64,000 nucleotides of DNA from Streptomyces sp. NBC_01439 (GTDB taxonomy: Bacteria; Actinomycetota; Actinomycetes; Streptomycetales; Streptomycetaceae): assembly GCF_036227605.1 (NCBI RefSeq), contig NZ_CP109487.1, positions 3,732,001 through 3,796,000 of the forward strand. The letters run 5' to 3'. The number at the start of each line of letters is the position of its first letter. Within the stretch, counting starts at the first letter, position 1. Positions 43,612-51,898 of this stretch are shown piece after piece. The notes below the pieces were generated by a model that was not told the origin of the DNA, did no database searches, and saw only the letters and a program-made list of their open reading frames with translations. The position numbers and the translations under genes are program-made.

Positions 43612-45198
43612 TCAGGGCCCGAAATAAAATCCAGACCGATATGCAGAAATCATTGCGTCGATCTGATCTTCATACCGCTCCAGGAATGTATCGAGCGAGT
43701 AGACCCCGTTCCAGCCAGCATCGCGCAACTGCGACCCATCGCAGGGGATCGGTAATGTGCAGAGGTCCGCGCCTTGTACGAAATGAAGTCGGAGTTCGTG
43801 CGCCTCGGAGAGACTCAATGGATTTCCTCCGATCTGCTCGATGAGTACGTAACGAAGCCCGAGCAGGCCAAGAAGATCAAGATCGGTGACCCAGGCCGCA
43901 TCCATGAGGCGATGAGTCTGCCAGTGCATAGCGTCGCGATACACCAACCTCGCTCGGCCAGCCACATCCGCGTGAGGAATGCCGTCCCAGTAGAGCGAGC
44001 CATGGATCGTGCGATCGACGCCGTCCTGGGTAAGTGCCGTTCCAAAGGTCATAGGAACAAGGTTTGAGAGCTTGTCAGGCCACCCGTGCACCAGAGATCG
44101 GATCAAGTCGCAGGGGTTATACACATGGAGCATGACGTCGCACTCCACTCCATCAGCCGAGACGTCGTCCAGCCACCGCGCCACGAGCCTCTCCCAATCG
44201 GGGTTCCCCGCAAAGCACATCCTGCTCTCCTCCCGGAAAGCCGGCCATCTTCCACGATCCGTGGTACGCGCTGAGCCTGTATAGAGGACTTCACCGATCC
44301 CCTCTTCGTCACCGTTCAATTCGCGGAGGAGATCCCGCTCGTCCAGTGAAGTGCGCTTCGCGAATTTACCAGCCGCCCGATAGCCCTCAATTTCCCATTG
44401 TGGGTTCTCCGCCAGATGCCGGAGTACGCCGGGGCGGGCCGAATCATAGCCAGCCGCGAAGACATGCTTGGTGATGTGGCAGAGGGCCGAGTACTCCAAG
44501 GGGTACCCCCCGGTTTCCTCGTACGAATCCACCCCACTGCCATCAAGCCATGCCGGCGCCTCTTCTGGGTCCAGACGCCCGATTGCGAAATAGAGACCGT
44601 ACGGTGCGACCACAAGGTCTCTCTGCGAGATGCGACGGAAGTCCGCTGCGAGGAGATCATGCGCTCCGGCCTCGACGGCTCTGCCCAGAATTTCATGCCA
44701 GCCTTGCGTTCGCCCCTCCGGAGAGTTGTAAAAGTAGATGAAATGGTGCGGGGTCACCCGCGGCGGTACCGCCGCTTCGAGAAATTCCACCCGGTCCGCA
44801 CGCACAGGAACGCCATTGTCGTCCAATGTCAGCTGGTACCCGCGGAGATCGTGGGACCAGTCTCGCGCCATGTTGCTCACCGGGACGCGCAGTTCGCGCC
44901 AAGTGGTGGAGACGATCATCGCGCGGATGCGGTCCTTACGGAGCCCCATCTCCTGCTGCAACAGCTCGGCGTACTTCGTGACCTCATGAAGGGCTCGAGC
45001 CGAAGTCGAGTCCGATCGCTTCAATTCGATCACCACCCACGACCCGTGGCCGTCTCGGGCGAGGATGTCTATACGCCCGCGCGTTCCATGAGCATTGGGA
45101 AGCGGGTACTCCGTGCCAATCAACCGAAGACTCGGCTCGATGAGAGGAAGGCGATTGGCCAGCATGTCACGCAGTCGCGCCTCGTACGGAACATCCAT
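43612..45198 (-). CDS. NucS-like PD-(D/E)XK nuclease with large unknown C-terminal region
   Basis: 528 residues from the ATG at 45198, with GAGGAG six bases upstream. The N-terminal 120 residues contain RGRIDILARDGHGSWVVIEL then KRSDSTSARALHEVTKYAEL. The Asp, the Glu-x-Lys (IELKR) and the downstream Tyr fit the PD-(D/E)XK core of the NucS/DUF91 group. About 390 further residues have no recognised domain (for example WLDDVSADGVECDVMLHVYN, YGLYFAIGRLDPEE). Codon use is clearly AT-richer than the surroundings. Located among mobile and defence genes, it may be a solitary defence nuclease. Confidence 0.72.
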   Translation of the reverse strand: MDVPYEARLRDMLANRLPLIEPSLRLIGTEYPLPNAHGTRGRIDILARDGHGSWVVIELKRSDSTSARALHEVTKYAELLQQEMGLRKDRIRAMIVSTTWRELRVPVSNMARDWSHDLRGYQLTLDDNGVPVRADRVEFLEAAVPPRVTPHHFIYFYNSPEGRTQGWHEILGRAVEAGAHDLLAADFRRISQRDLVVAPYGLYFAIGRLDPEEAPAWLDGSGVDSYEETGGYPLEYSALCHITKHVFAAGYDSARPGVLRHLAENPQWEIEGYRAAGKFAKRTSLDERDLLRELNGDEEGIGEVLYTGSARTTDRGRWPAFREESRMCFAGNPDWERLVARWLDDVSADGVECDVMLHVYNPCDLIRSLVHGWPDKLSNLVPMTFGTALTQDGVDRTIHGSLYWDGIPHADVAGRARLVYRDAMHWQTHRLMDAAWVTDLDLLGLLGLRYVLIEQIGGNPLSLSEAHELRLHFVQGADLCTLPIPCDGSQLRDAGWNGVYSLDTFLERYEDQIDAMISAYRSGFYFGP

Positions 45199-45462
45199 GT
45201 CGCGCTCCTCAAACAAGTCGCGTGCCTAAGAGGTCAGTTGATAGACGATCAGGGTCTGACAGTAGGTGATCGGTCCGACAACCCTGACCCCTTCTCGGCC
45301 TCGACCTAGCAAAGCCCGGGATTCCCCGACGCCAAGGACTGCCAGAAGGTCCGCCACCTGGATGAGCTCTCGCGTAGGCCCGAGCAGTGGAGATCACTGC
45401 ATGAAGCTCTACCGTTGATCCCGATGCCCCACCACGACGCGTGGCGGGGCATCGAGCCGGGG
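45199..45462. other. Intergenic region with terminator
   Basis: 264 bases between the nuclease gene's start and the relaxase gene's stop. It should carry the nuclease promoter and the relaxase terminator. Short frames crossing it are not supported. Confidence 0.4.
45423..45453. terminator. Hairpin downstream of the relaxase gene
   Basis: GATGCCCC and GGGGCATC arms with an inner CCAC/GTGG extension, ten bases beyond the leftward stop at 45463. Confidence 0.7.
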
Positions 45463-47160
45463 TCAGCGGTGTCGACTGTGGTCTTCGGGCCTCGTGGCCA
45501 CTGGTGTGAGCAGCGGATGCTGCGGGGCAGACCTGGCCGAGGTGCCGCTGATGGTGCTTTGCCTGCGAGCGGCTTGCGCCCGCCGGTTCGGTTGAGCGGT
45601 GATGCGCCAGTTGAGGACCTCGGCGGGGTGCTCGGCGCTGTCGAGCTCTCGTTGAGTGCCCACCTCGGTCAGGAGACGACGGGAGCTGTGGCCGGCGGTC
45701 TCGGCGTGGGCGAGGGTTGTGGTCAGGGCGGTCCAAGCGGGGTCGGCGAGGATCCGGTCAGCGTGGTCGGGGAGGGTCGCGCGAACGTCCTGCTCGAAGC
45801 GACGGACAGTTGCGGCTCGTGGTGCGCGGCGGGTCAGGTCAGCCAAGACGGGTGTGGCGGCCTGCTGGTAGCCCGCCTGGAAGTGGCGGAGGGCTTCTTC
45901 GGCCGCAGCGGCCTGCTGTTCGTGGCCGCGCTGCTCGTGCCACTTGGCGGCGGCGCGGGCCAGGTGCAGGGTGGCGAAGAGCAGGGCGATGGCGAGTCCG
46001 CCCGGCTCGGTGGAGGCGTAGGCGAGTTCCTTGGCGGCCTTGCGCAGGGCGGTGGCGGCCTGGTGGTCGGCGCGGGTGGCGGAGCGGCGGGCGCGGTTGA
46101 ACGCCGTCGCCGCCGCCCGTAGTTCCGCCCGGTGTGGGCCGGTCGTGGCGCTTGCGATGTTGTACAGGGCGTCGCCGAAGGCGGCCAGGTGGCCCTGGGC
46201 GGCGGCATCGTCGCCGGAGTCGAGGACGGTGCGTGCCACCTGTATGGCGGTGGTGGTGTGACGCCATGGGTCGGCGGGGTCCGCCGCATACCGCGGGCGG
46301 TCGGCTACCTCCTGGTCAAGGAGGCGTTCGCGTAGGCGGTTGATGGAGAGGTCGGGGGCGAGTTTCGAGCCGCCGTACCAGACGGGCTCGTCGGCCGCGT
46401 TGGTGTCGCCAGGTGCGGCGAGGCTGTAGCCGATCACGTCGCCGGTCTCGGGGCCGAGGCGTGTTTTGACCTTGATGCCGAGGGACTGCAGCACGGTGAA
46501 GTAGTCGGCTTCATTGCGTACGGCGGCGGCGACCGCGTAGGCCTGCTCGCGCAGCCACTGCCGTGCCGTGGCCGTCTGGCCCTGGCGCTCGGCCTTGGCA
46601 CGTTCGGCGCCGGTGGGAGTGCGGGGCGCGGTGAGGTCGCCGGACTTCAGGCGGCGCAGACCGAACTCGGCTTCGATCTTGCGGCACTCGGCTTGGGCCC
46701 GCTGTCCGTCGTGGTGGGTGCGCGGGCGGCGTCCGTCGGCGCGGACGGTGGTGGCCATGATGTGGATGTGGTCGTCAGCGTGGCGTACCGCGATCCACCG
46801 GCATGCCTTCTCGTCACCTTCGGGGGCGATGCCGGCAGCGTGAACGATGCGGCGGGCGACCTCGGCCCACTCGGCGTCGGTGAGGTAGCGGTCGCCGGGC
46901 GCGGTACGGACCGGACAGTGCCAGACGTGCCGAGGCGGCTTCTTACCGCCCAGCTCGCGGGTGCGCAGGTCGACGTGGTGGTCGAGGCGCTTGGCGAGGA
47001 GGGTGTAGCTGGCCTCGGGGTCGCGGCCAGGGTCGGGGGCGCCGACCACGTCCCAGGCGGCGACGATGTGCGGGTCGGTGTGTTCGTCGCGGCGGCCGGC
47101 GCCGAAGAGGTAGACGATCAGTCCGCGGGTGTTGGAGCCGGTAGAGACGTCAGGAACCAT
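45463..47160 (-). CDS. MOB-type relaxase (MobA/VirD2-like)
   Basis: 565 residues. The HUH metal site is RHADDHIHIM (H127, H131 and H133), preceded by a HVWHCPV strand and followed by TTVRADGRRPRTH. A catalytic tyrosine in the N-terminal part is plausible but not certain. The remaining 350 residues are long helices. It would nick an origin of transfer and lead the strand into a recipient. Its start overlaps mobC by 11 bases. No conjugation pore or TraB/FtsK translocase is nearby, so the element is mobilisable rather than self-transmissible. Confidence 0.85.
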   Translation of the reverse strand: MVPDVSTGSNTRGLIVYLFGAGRRDEHTDPHIVAAWDVVGAPDPGRDPEASYTLLAKRLDHHVDLRTRELGGKKPPRHVWHCPVRTAPGDRYLTDAEWAEVARRIVHAAGIAPEGDEKACRWIAVRHADDHIHIMATTVRADGRRPRTHHDGQRAQAECRKIEAEFGLRRLKSGDLTAPRTPTGAERAKAERQGQTATARQWLREQAYAVAAAVRNEADYFTVLQSLGIKVKTRLGPETGDVIGYSLAAPGDTNAADEPVWYGGSKLAPDLSINRLRERLLDQEVADRPRYAADPADPWRHTTTAIQVARTVLDSGDDAAAQGHLAAFGDALYNIASATTGPHRAELRAAATAFNRARRSATRADHQAATALRKAAKELAYASTEPGGLAIALLFATLHLARAAAKWHEQRGHEQQAAAAEEALRHFQAGYQQAATPVLADLTRRAPRAATVRRFEQDVRATLPDHADRILADPAWTALTTTLAHAETAGHSSRRLLTEVGTQRELDSAEHPAEVLNWRITAQPNRRAQAARRQSTISGTSARSAPQHPLLTPVATRPEDHSRHR

Positions 47161-47860
47161 GCGCAGTGCCTGCCGCCAGGAGCTGGTCGATCAGTCGGTA
47201 GCTGCTCTCGGCCGCTTGCTCGACGCGGTCCAGCACCGCCTCGGCACGCTCGGGCACTGTTCCTCGGTGGATGGCTGCGGTGATCTGGTTGAGGTTGCCT
47301 CCGATGCGGTTCAGCGCGACTGTGTGTGCCTCGACGGCCTCGATCAGCGGGCGGAGAGGATCGTCCTCCGGGCTGCCGACCAGTCCTGCCTTGCCCAGGG
47401 CGACGGCCAGAGCGGCGTCCCCGACGAATCCGGCGAACTTCTGACCGCGCTGGTGGGCGGCGGCGCTGATCACGCGGACCGCAGTCCGCGTGAAGCGGAT
47501 GGTCTTCTCCTGGTCGCGCTTCTCCACCGTGCGCTTGCGGTTCATCAACGCGGGCAGGACGGGGGCATCGAGGTCCCGCCAGGACGGCTGCTCGACAGGC
47601 GGTTGGACATCGGTCGGCAGCTGAGTGCTCGGGTCGACGGAGTCGGGTGCGGGCGGACAGTTGGTCTCGCCTATGCCTTCCTCCGGCTCGGGCGCCCCTT
47701 GGCGCTCGGCCTTCTCCTCCGCCACCCCTGGGGCGGGGGCAAGCACGGACGAAGCCTCGTTAGAGGCTCGTTCGCTCCAGCTTGCTGCTGATCGGCGGGT
47801 CAGGCCGAAGAACGCCTTACGGCGGCGGGTGGGGGCGTTGTCGGTGGTCGATTCGGGCAT
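47150..47860 (-). CDS. MobC-family mobilisation protein
   Basis: 236 residues. The first 110 are Pro/Glu-rich and disordered. The C-terminal half has a ribbon-helix-helix-like start (RTVEKRDQEKTIRFTRTAV), and ALNRIGGNLNQITAAIHRG carries the MobC signature N-x-N-Q. It helps relaxase open oriT. It is co-transcribed with the relaxase gene, and the inverted repeats just upstream are a likely oriT. Confidence 0.87.
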   Translation of the reverse strand: MPESTTDNAPTRRRKAFFGLTRRSAASWSERASNEASSVLAPAPGVAEEKAERQGAPEPEEGIGETNCPPAPDSVDPSTQLPTDVQPPVEQPSWRDLDAPVLPALMNRKRTVEKRDQEKTIRFTRTAVRVISAAAHQRGQKFAGFVGDAALAVALGKAGLVGSPEDDPLRPLIEAVEAHTVALNRIGGNLNQITAAIHRGTVPERAEAVLDRVEQAAESSYRLIDQLLAAGTAHGS

Positions 47861-48040
47861 GGTGATGCTCCGGTAGTCGTGTGGGGTGGGGCTTCGTCAC
47901 GTCCGTTGCATCCGTCCCGTAGCTGGTCAGGACAGGTACGGAGACGGTCGCAGGTACGGACTGATCCGTATCGGCAAGGAACTCCGTCCCCGTGCTGACC
48001 TGCGCGGGGACGGATGCGACGGATTGATACGGAGCTGGTG
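47861..48040. promoter_or_regulatory. Candidate origin of transfer (oriT) and divided-operon spacer
   Basis: A 180-base gap upstream of mobC, rich in symmetric elements. GTTGCATCCGTCCC (47905-47918) pairs with GGGACGGATGCGAC (48007-48020) at 13 of 14 positions, and TACGGA/TCCGTA forms a small hairpin at 47955-47970. Related GGTACGGA and GATACGGA words repeat between them. Inverted repeats beside mobC-relaxase genes are typical of oriT; the nick site is not identified. Confidence 0.5.
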
Positions 48041-49708
48041 TCAGCGAGTGAGCCTGGGGCCGGCAGGCCCGCCAGGCGGACCGATGGGCAGCGTTCCGGA
48101 TGGAGGGGCCGGTGGCTTGCCCGAGGCTCGACGTGCGGGCACGGCCTCCTCGGCTGTGGGCACAGGTGGGGCGGGGTCGGGGCAGTACCGGGCCCAGGCG
48201 TCGGGGAACTGATTACGGGCGTACGCCTTCGCCTGCCTGCCGTTCTCGAAACGGTGGTTGGCCGGACTGATGCCGAAGTCGCGGAGCAGGTTGGCCAGGT
48301 GGTAGGCGTTCAGGCCCTTCGTCCCGTACTCGGCCCAGGGCGCCTCCGCGTCCTGGACGAGGGCGGCGAGCAGGTCGTGGCTGCGCAGCGCCTCCTTGTC
48401 GCCCTGTTGCTCGAAGACGCGGCGGATGTCCCGGAGCAGCCGGGTCTTCAGTGTCGTCTGCTCGTCCTGGACCACCTCGTTCCGGGTCATCGCCAGGCAG
48501 GCGGCACGGGCATGGGCGGGCCAGTGGCCGCCGGCCAGGTCGGCGACGATGACCAAGGGCTCCCAGGTGTCTGCGGCCCGGTCTTCGACCGGCATAGGTG
48601 GCACCAGCCGGTGCGCTGCCCCGCGCAGTGGGGTCAGCCACGCGGCCAGCCGGTCGCGCAGGGCGTTCAGTTCCGGGACGGAGTGCCGGGAGCGGAAGGG
48701 AGCGACCTTCTCGCCGGGCTTGCGTTTCTGCATGCGGAGCACGACGGCGCGGTCCATGATCGTGTCCGGAAGGTCGCCGATGCCTGCCAGCGCAGCCATG
48801 GCGAAAGTCGGGAACGCGGTCGGCTTGTGCTCCGGGCCGAAGATCCGCCACGCGGGGCGGTTGCGCTGGTGTCCGGCGTTCAGCAGGCCACGGAGGTCCT
48901 CCTTGTCCCCGGCCTTGGGGCCGAAGATGGTGTCGGCCTCGTCCACCAGTAGCGTCGGCGGGTCCTCGCCGATGATCCGGAAGATCACCGCCGGCGAGGT
49001 GTTCACCGTCATCATCGGTCGGGACACGGTCTCGTGGAGCACGTCCAGGACACGCGACTTGCCGCAGCCCTTGGTCGGCCCCACCACCGCCAGGCGCGGA
49101 GCGTGCTGGAGGGCGGGCTGAATGTGGGAGGCCGCCACCCACAGGGTGACCGCAGTCAGTGCCTCCTCGCTCGGCAGTACGACGTACCGGCCGATCGCGG
49201 CGCGCAGCTCGTCCAGTACGACGGTCCCGTCCTGGTCCCAATCCGCCTTGAGGCCAGCGCGCTCCCGGTCCCCAGTCCCCGGTCCGGGTTCCGGGACCAT
49301 CCCAGCAGCACCGTGGTCAACCCCGACCGACGGTCCGGGTTCGACAAGCGACTGACCGGAACTCTCCGCCCGGTCCCCAGCATCTGGTCCGGCCCCATCC
49401 GGACCGGACGGGTGGTCCGGGTTGTTGGTCCGGTCCGGTAGGCCGCTGAGCTGTGCGTTCTCCGCCGGTCCGGGTTCCTGGTCCGGGTTGTCCGGAACTC
49501 CGGTCCGGGTTTCGGTCGCGGGTCGGTCCGGTTCCGGACCGACCGGACCAGCGGCACGGTCCGGTCGATCGCCGGTCCCCGAAGAGGTGGACCGGACGTT
49601 TGCTCGGTCCGGACCGCGCCACGGGATGCCCTGGCCGGGGACCGCGACCGGCGGCCAACCGCCTGCAGCGGAAGCGGTCGACAGGATGGGGGAGGAGGTG
49701 TCCTCCAT
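48041..49708 (-). CDS. DUF3631-type ATPase/helicase of an integrative element
   Basis: 555 residues from the ATG at 49708, with AAGGA nearby. The first 150 residues are Pro/Asp/Gly-rich and disordered. The ATPase domain has Walker A VVGPTKGCGKSR and Walker B LLVDEADTIFGPK, followed by the DUF3631 region (MDRAVVLRMQKRKPGEKV). Such proteins accompany integrases in actinobacterial elements and probably unwind or replicate element DNA. It follows the excisionase-like gene in one leftward unit. Confidence 0.85.
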   Translation of the reverse strand: MEDTSSPILSTASAAGGWPPVAVPGQGIPWRGPDRANVRSTSSGTGDRPDRAAGPVGPEPDRPATETRTGVPDNPDQEPGPAENAQLSGLPDRTNNPDHPSGPDGAGPDAGDRAESSGQSLVEPGPSVGVDHGAAGMVPEPGPGTGDRERAGLKADWDQDGTVVLDELRAAIGRYVVLPSEEALTAVTLWVAASHIQPALQHAPRLAVVGPTKGCGKSRVLDVLHETVSRPMMTVNTSPAVIFRIIGEDPPTLLVDEADTIFGPKAGDKEDLRGLLNAGHQRNRPAWRIFGPEHKPTAFPTFAMAALAGIGDLPDTIMDRAVVLRMQKRKPGEKVAPFRSRHSVPELNALRDRLAAWLTPLRGAAHRLVPPMPVEDRAADTWEPLVIVADLAGGHWPAHARAACLAMTRNEVVQDEQTTLKTRLLRDIRRVFEQQGDKEALRSHDLLAALVQDAEAPWAEYGTKGLNAYHLANLLRDFGISPANHRFENGRQAKAYARNQFPDAWARYCPDPAPPVPTAEEAVPARRASGKPPAPPSGTLPIGPPGGPAGPRLTR

Positions 49709-49811
49709 AGGCGTTCCTTTCTGGCGAGGGGCGGAGCGGGACCTGGTCCGCCTTCTCGTCGGTTGGTCGTTCAGCGGTGGGTGGAGGGCCCCGGCAGCTT
49801 CGGGTCTGTGG

Positions 49812-50006
49812 CTACGCGGCCAGACCCCACTCGTCCTGGCCATCGATCAGCGCTCGCTCGTACCGCAGCAGCTCGGCCTCGGGGTACAGCACCCGCTTCC
49901 CGACCTTGATGCCGCGCGGCCCCTTCCTGATGTGGCGCCAGTAGCGGACGGTGCTCTCGGCCGTGCGGTAGCGCTCGGCGACCTCGGCGGTGGTCAGGTA
50001 TCGCAT
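49812..50006 (-). CDS. Excisionase-like helix-turn-helix protein (AlpA/MerR type)
   Basis: 64 residues, MRYLTTAEVAERYRTAESTV then a recognition helix and wing (KVGKRVLYPEAELLRYERAL). This is the HTH_17/AlpA arrangement of recombination directionality factors. Placed between the DUF3631 gene and the divergent XRE regulator/integrase genes, it likely controls excision. Confidence 0.85.
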   Translation of the reverse strand: MRYLTTAEVAERYRTAESTVRYWRHIRKGPRGIKVGKRVLYPEAELLRYERALIDGQDEWGLAA

Positions 50007-50131
50007 ACATTCCCATTCGACTAGGTGACGTTTCGGATCTGAATAATGCTGTACCTGGCGATCCCCGGTTACCTAAATCGGGAAGTCCATGTTTCAATCT
50101 GCATAGCGAGGATGGTTGCGATGGAGGTGCG

Positions 50132-50632
50132 ATGGCAGGCGACAGGCCCGAGTCCGGCGAGGTGCCGCTGCTCTACAGCGAGGGGAACGTGGCCGCACGC
50201 GTCGCCCTGGAGCGCGAGGTCAGGGGATGGAGCACGACGGAACTGGCGGAACAGGTCACGCGGGCCGGGGTGAAGATGAACCAGACGGCTGTCTGGCGCA
50301 TTGAGAACGGCACCCCGCGCCGACGTATCAACCTCGACGAGGCCCTCGCCTTCTCCCGCGTCTTCGAGCTCCCCCTCGAAGAGCTGATGTCCCCGCGTCT
50401 GGAGGGGCTCGACATCGACAGCCGGCGCCTCGTCCAAGAGGCCGTCGAAGCGTTCTACGAGGCCCGAGACGCGCGCGACCGTCTCCATCACGCCGTGGTC
50501 GCCATCGCCGACCACATCAAGGCCCATCCCGACAGCTCGCGGGCCATCCACGAGCAGTGCCTCCGCCTCATGGGCGACGAGCGGGACGCTCGCACGCTCA
50601 GCAGCGACATCGAGGACGGTGGCCACTACTGA
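50132..50632 (+). CDS. XRE-family regulator preceding the integrase
   Basis: 166 residues, GGAGG ribosome-binding site before the ATG. The HTH spans about 20-80 (ARVALEREVRGWSTTELAEQ, MNQTAVWRIENGTPRRRINL). The C-terminal half is helical and probably dimerises. It starts 125 bases from the divergent excisionase gene and ends 24 bases before the integrase, so it is suited to regulate both. Confidence 0.85.
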   Translation: MAGDRPESGEVPLLYSEGNVAARVALEREVRGWSTTELAEQVTRAGVKMNQTAVWRIENGTPRRRINLDEALAFSRVFELPLEELMSPRLEGLDIDSRRLVQEAVEAFYEARDARDRLHHAVVAIADHIKAHPDSSRAIHEQCLRLMGDERDARTLSSDIEDGGHY

Positions 50633-50656
50633 CAACCGACACGAAGGAGAAGCCGC

Positions 50657-51775
50657 TTGGCCAACATCCAGAAGCGCCCCAACGGCAAATGGCGGGCCCG
50701 CTACCGCGACCTCGACGGCAAGGAGCACGCCCGCCACTTCAACCGCAAGGTCGACGCCCAGCGGTGGATCGACGAGGTCACGGCCAGCCTGGTCACCGGC
50801 CAGTACGTCGACCCCCGGTCGGCGAAGAAGCCCTTCAAGGAGTACGCGGAGGAGTGGCGGGGCATCCAGCCGCACCGGCCTTCCACGGCCAAGGCGGTGG
50901 CCCAGCACCTGCGCTGCTACGTCTACCCGGCCTGGGAGAAGCGGTCACTCGGCGCCATCAAGCCCGGCGATGTACAGAGCTGGATCACCAGCCTGACCAC
51001 CACGCACGGGCTGGCCGCCAGCACCGCACGGACGGTCTTCAACACGGTCAACGCCGTCTTCCGGGCGGCCGTCCGTGACCGGATGCTCCCTCACAACCCG
51101 TGTGCCGAGGCGAAGCTGCCCTCAGTGCGCCGGAAGAAGGTCGTGCCGCTGGCCGTCGAGCAGGTACGGACGCTGTCCGAGGAGATTCCCGCCCGCTACA
51201 AGGGCCTCGTGCTGCTCGGCGCGGCCACCGGACTCCGCCCCGGTGAGCTGTTCGGCCTCCAGGTGCGTCACCTCGACCTGCTGCATGCCACGGTCTCGGT
51301 CGAGCAGCAGATCCAGCAGACCGCCAAGCACGGCGTGTACGTCTGCCCGCCCAAGACCGCCCGCTCGCACCGCACGGTTCCGCTCCCCCGCGTGGCGGTG
51401 GACGCAATGAAGGCCCACCTGGGGGACTTCCCCGCCGATGGGCCCGAGAGCTGGGTCTTCACGGCGCCGCAGGGCGGGCCCGTGGTCTACACGCACTTCA
51501 TGGACGGGTCCTGGCGGCCCGCCTGCGCGAAGGCCGGCATAGCGAAGGGCACCGGACCTCATGCCCTGCGGCACCACTACGCCAGCCTGCTGATCAAGTA
51601 CGGGGAGTCGGTGAAGACCGTCTCCGAGCGCCTCGGTCACACCAATGCGGCCATGACGCTGAACATCTACACCCACCTGTGGCCCGACTCCGAGGAGCGG
51701 ACCCGGGCCGCCGTCGACAAGGCGTACGCAGACTGCTCTGCGGACGACGAGACGCTTGCCACTGAAGCGGCATAG
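50657..51775 (+). CDS. int: Tyrosine-type site-specific integrase
   Basis: 372 residues from a TTG with AAGGAG seven bases upstream. N-terminal arm-binding domain (KRPNGKWRARYRDLDGKEHA), core-binding helices (about 60-150) and a catalytic domain. The expected catalytic residues are Arg194 (TGLRPGE), His302 and Arg305 (HALRHHYAS), His328 (ERLGH) and Tyr338 (LNIYTHLW). All are present, so it should be active. The stop is followed by GTCAGCACG and a 37-bp repeat shared with the ychF-proximal end, which suggests that its attachment site is the ychF tail. Confidence 0.94.
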   Translation: MANIQKRPNGKWRARYRDLDGKEHARHFNRKVDAQRWIDEVTASLVTGQYVDPRSAKKPFKEYAEEWRGIQPHRPSTAKAVAQHLRCYVYPAWEKRSLGAIKPGDVQSWITSLTTTHGLAASTARTVFNTVNAVFRAAVRDRMLPHNPCAEAKLPSVRRKKVVPLAVEQVRTLSEEIPARYKGLVLLGAATGLRPGELFGLQVRHLDLLHATVSVEQQIQQTAKHGVYVCPPKTARSHRTVPLPRVAVDAMKAHLGDFPADGPESWVFTAPQGGPVVYTHFMDGSWRPACAKAGIAKGTGPHALRHHYASLLIKYGESVKTVSERLGHTNAAMTLNIYTHLWPDSEERTRAAVDKAYADCSADDETLATEAA

Positions 51776-51818
51776 CGGCTGCCCCGGCTGACCAAAGTCA
51801 GCACGCTGCCAACTCGGT

Positions 51819-51855
51819 GCGGACCGTGAAGGCCGCCCGACCTGCTCCGCTGCAG
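51819..51855. repeat. 37-bp direct repeat left of the R-M operon
   Basis: GCGGACCGTGAAGGCCGCCC followed by GACCTGCTCCGCTGCAG. It matches 59173-59209 at 32 of 37 positions, with all five differences transitions. It lies between the integrase and hsdR. Confidence 0.85.
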
Positions 51856-51898
51856 ATTCCCCGCAGTGGAGCCTGAGACTCCCAGGACTTCGGCGACT

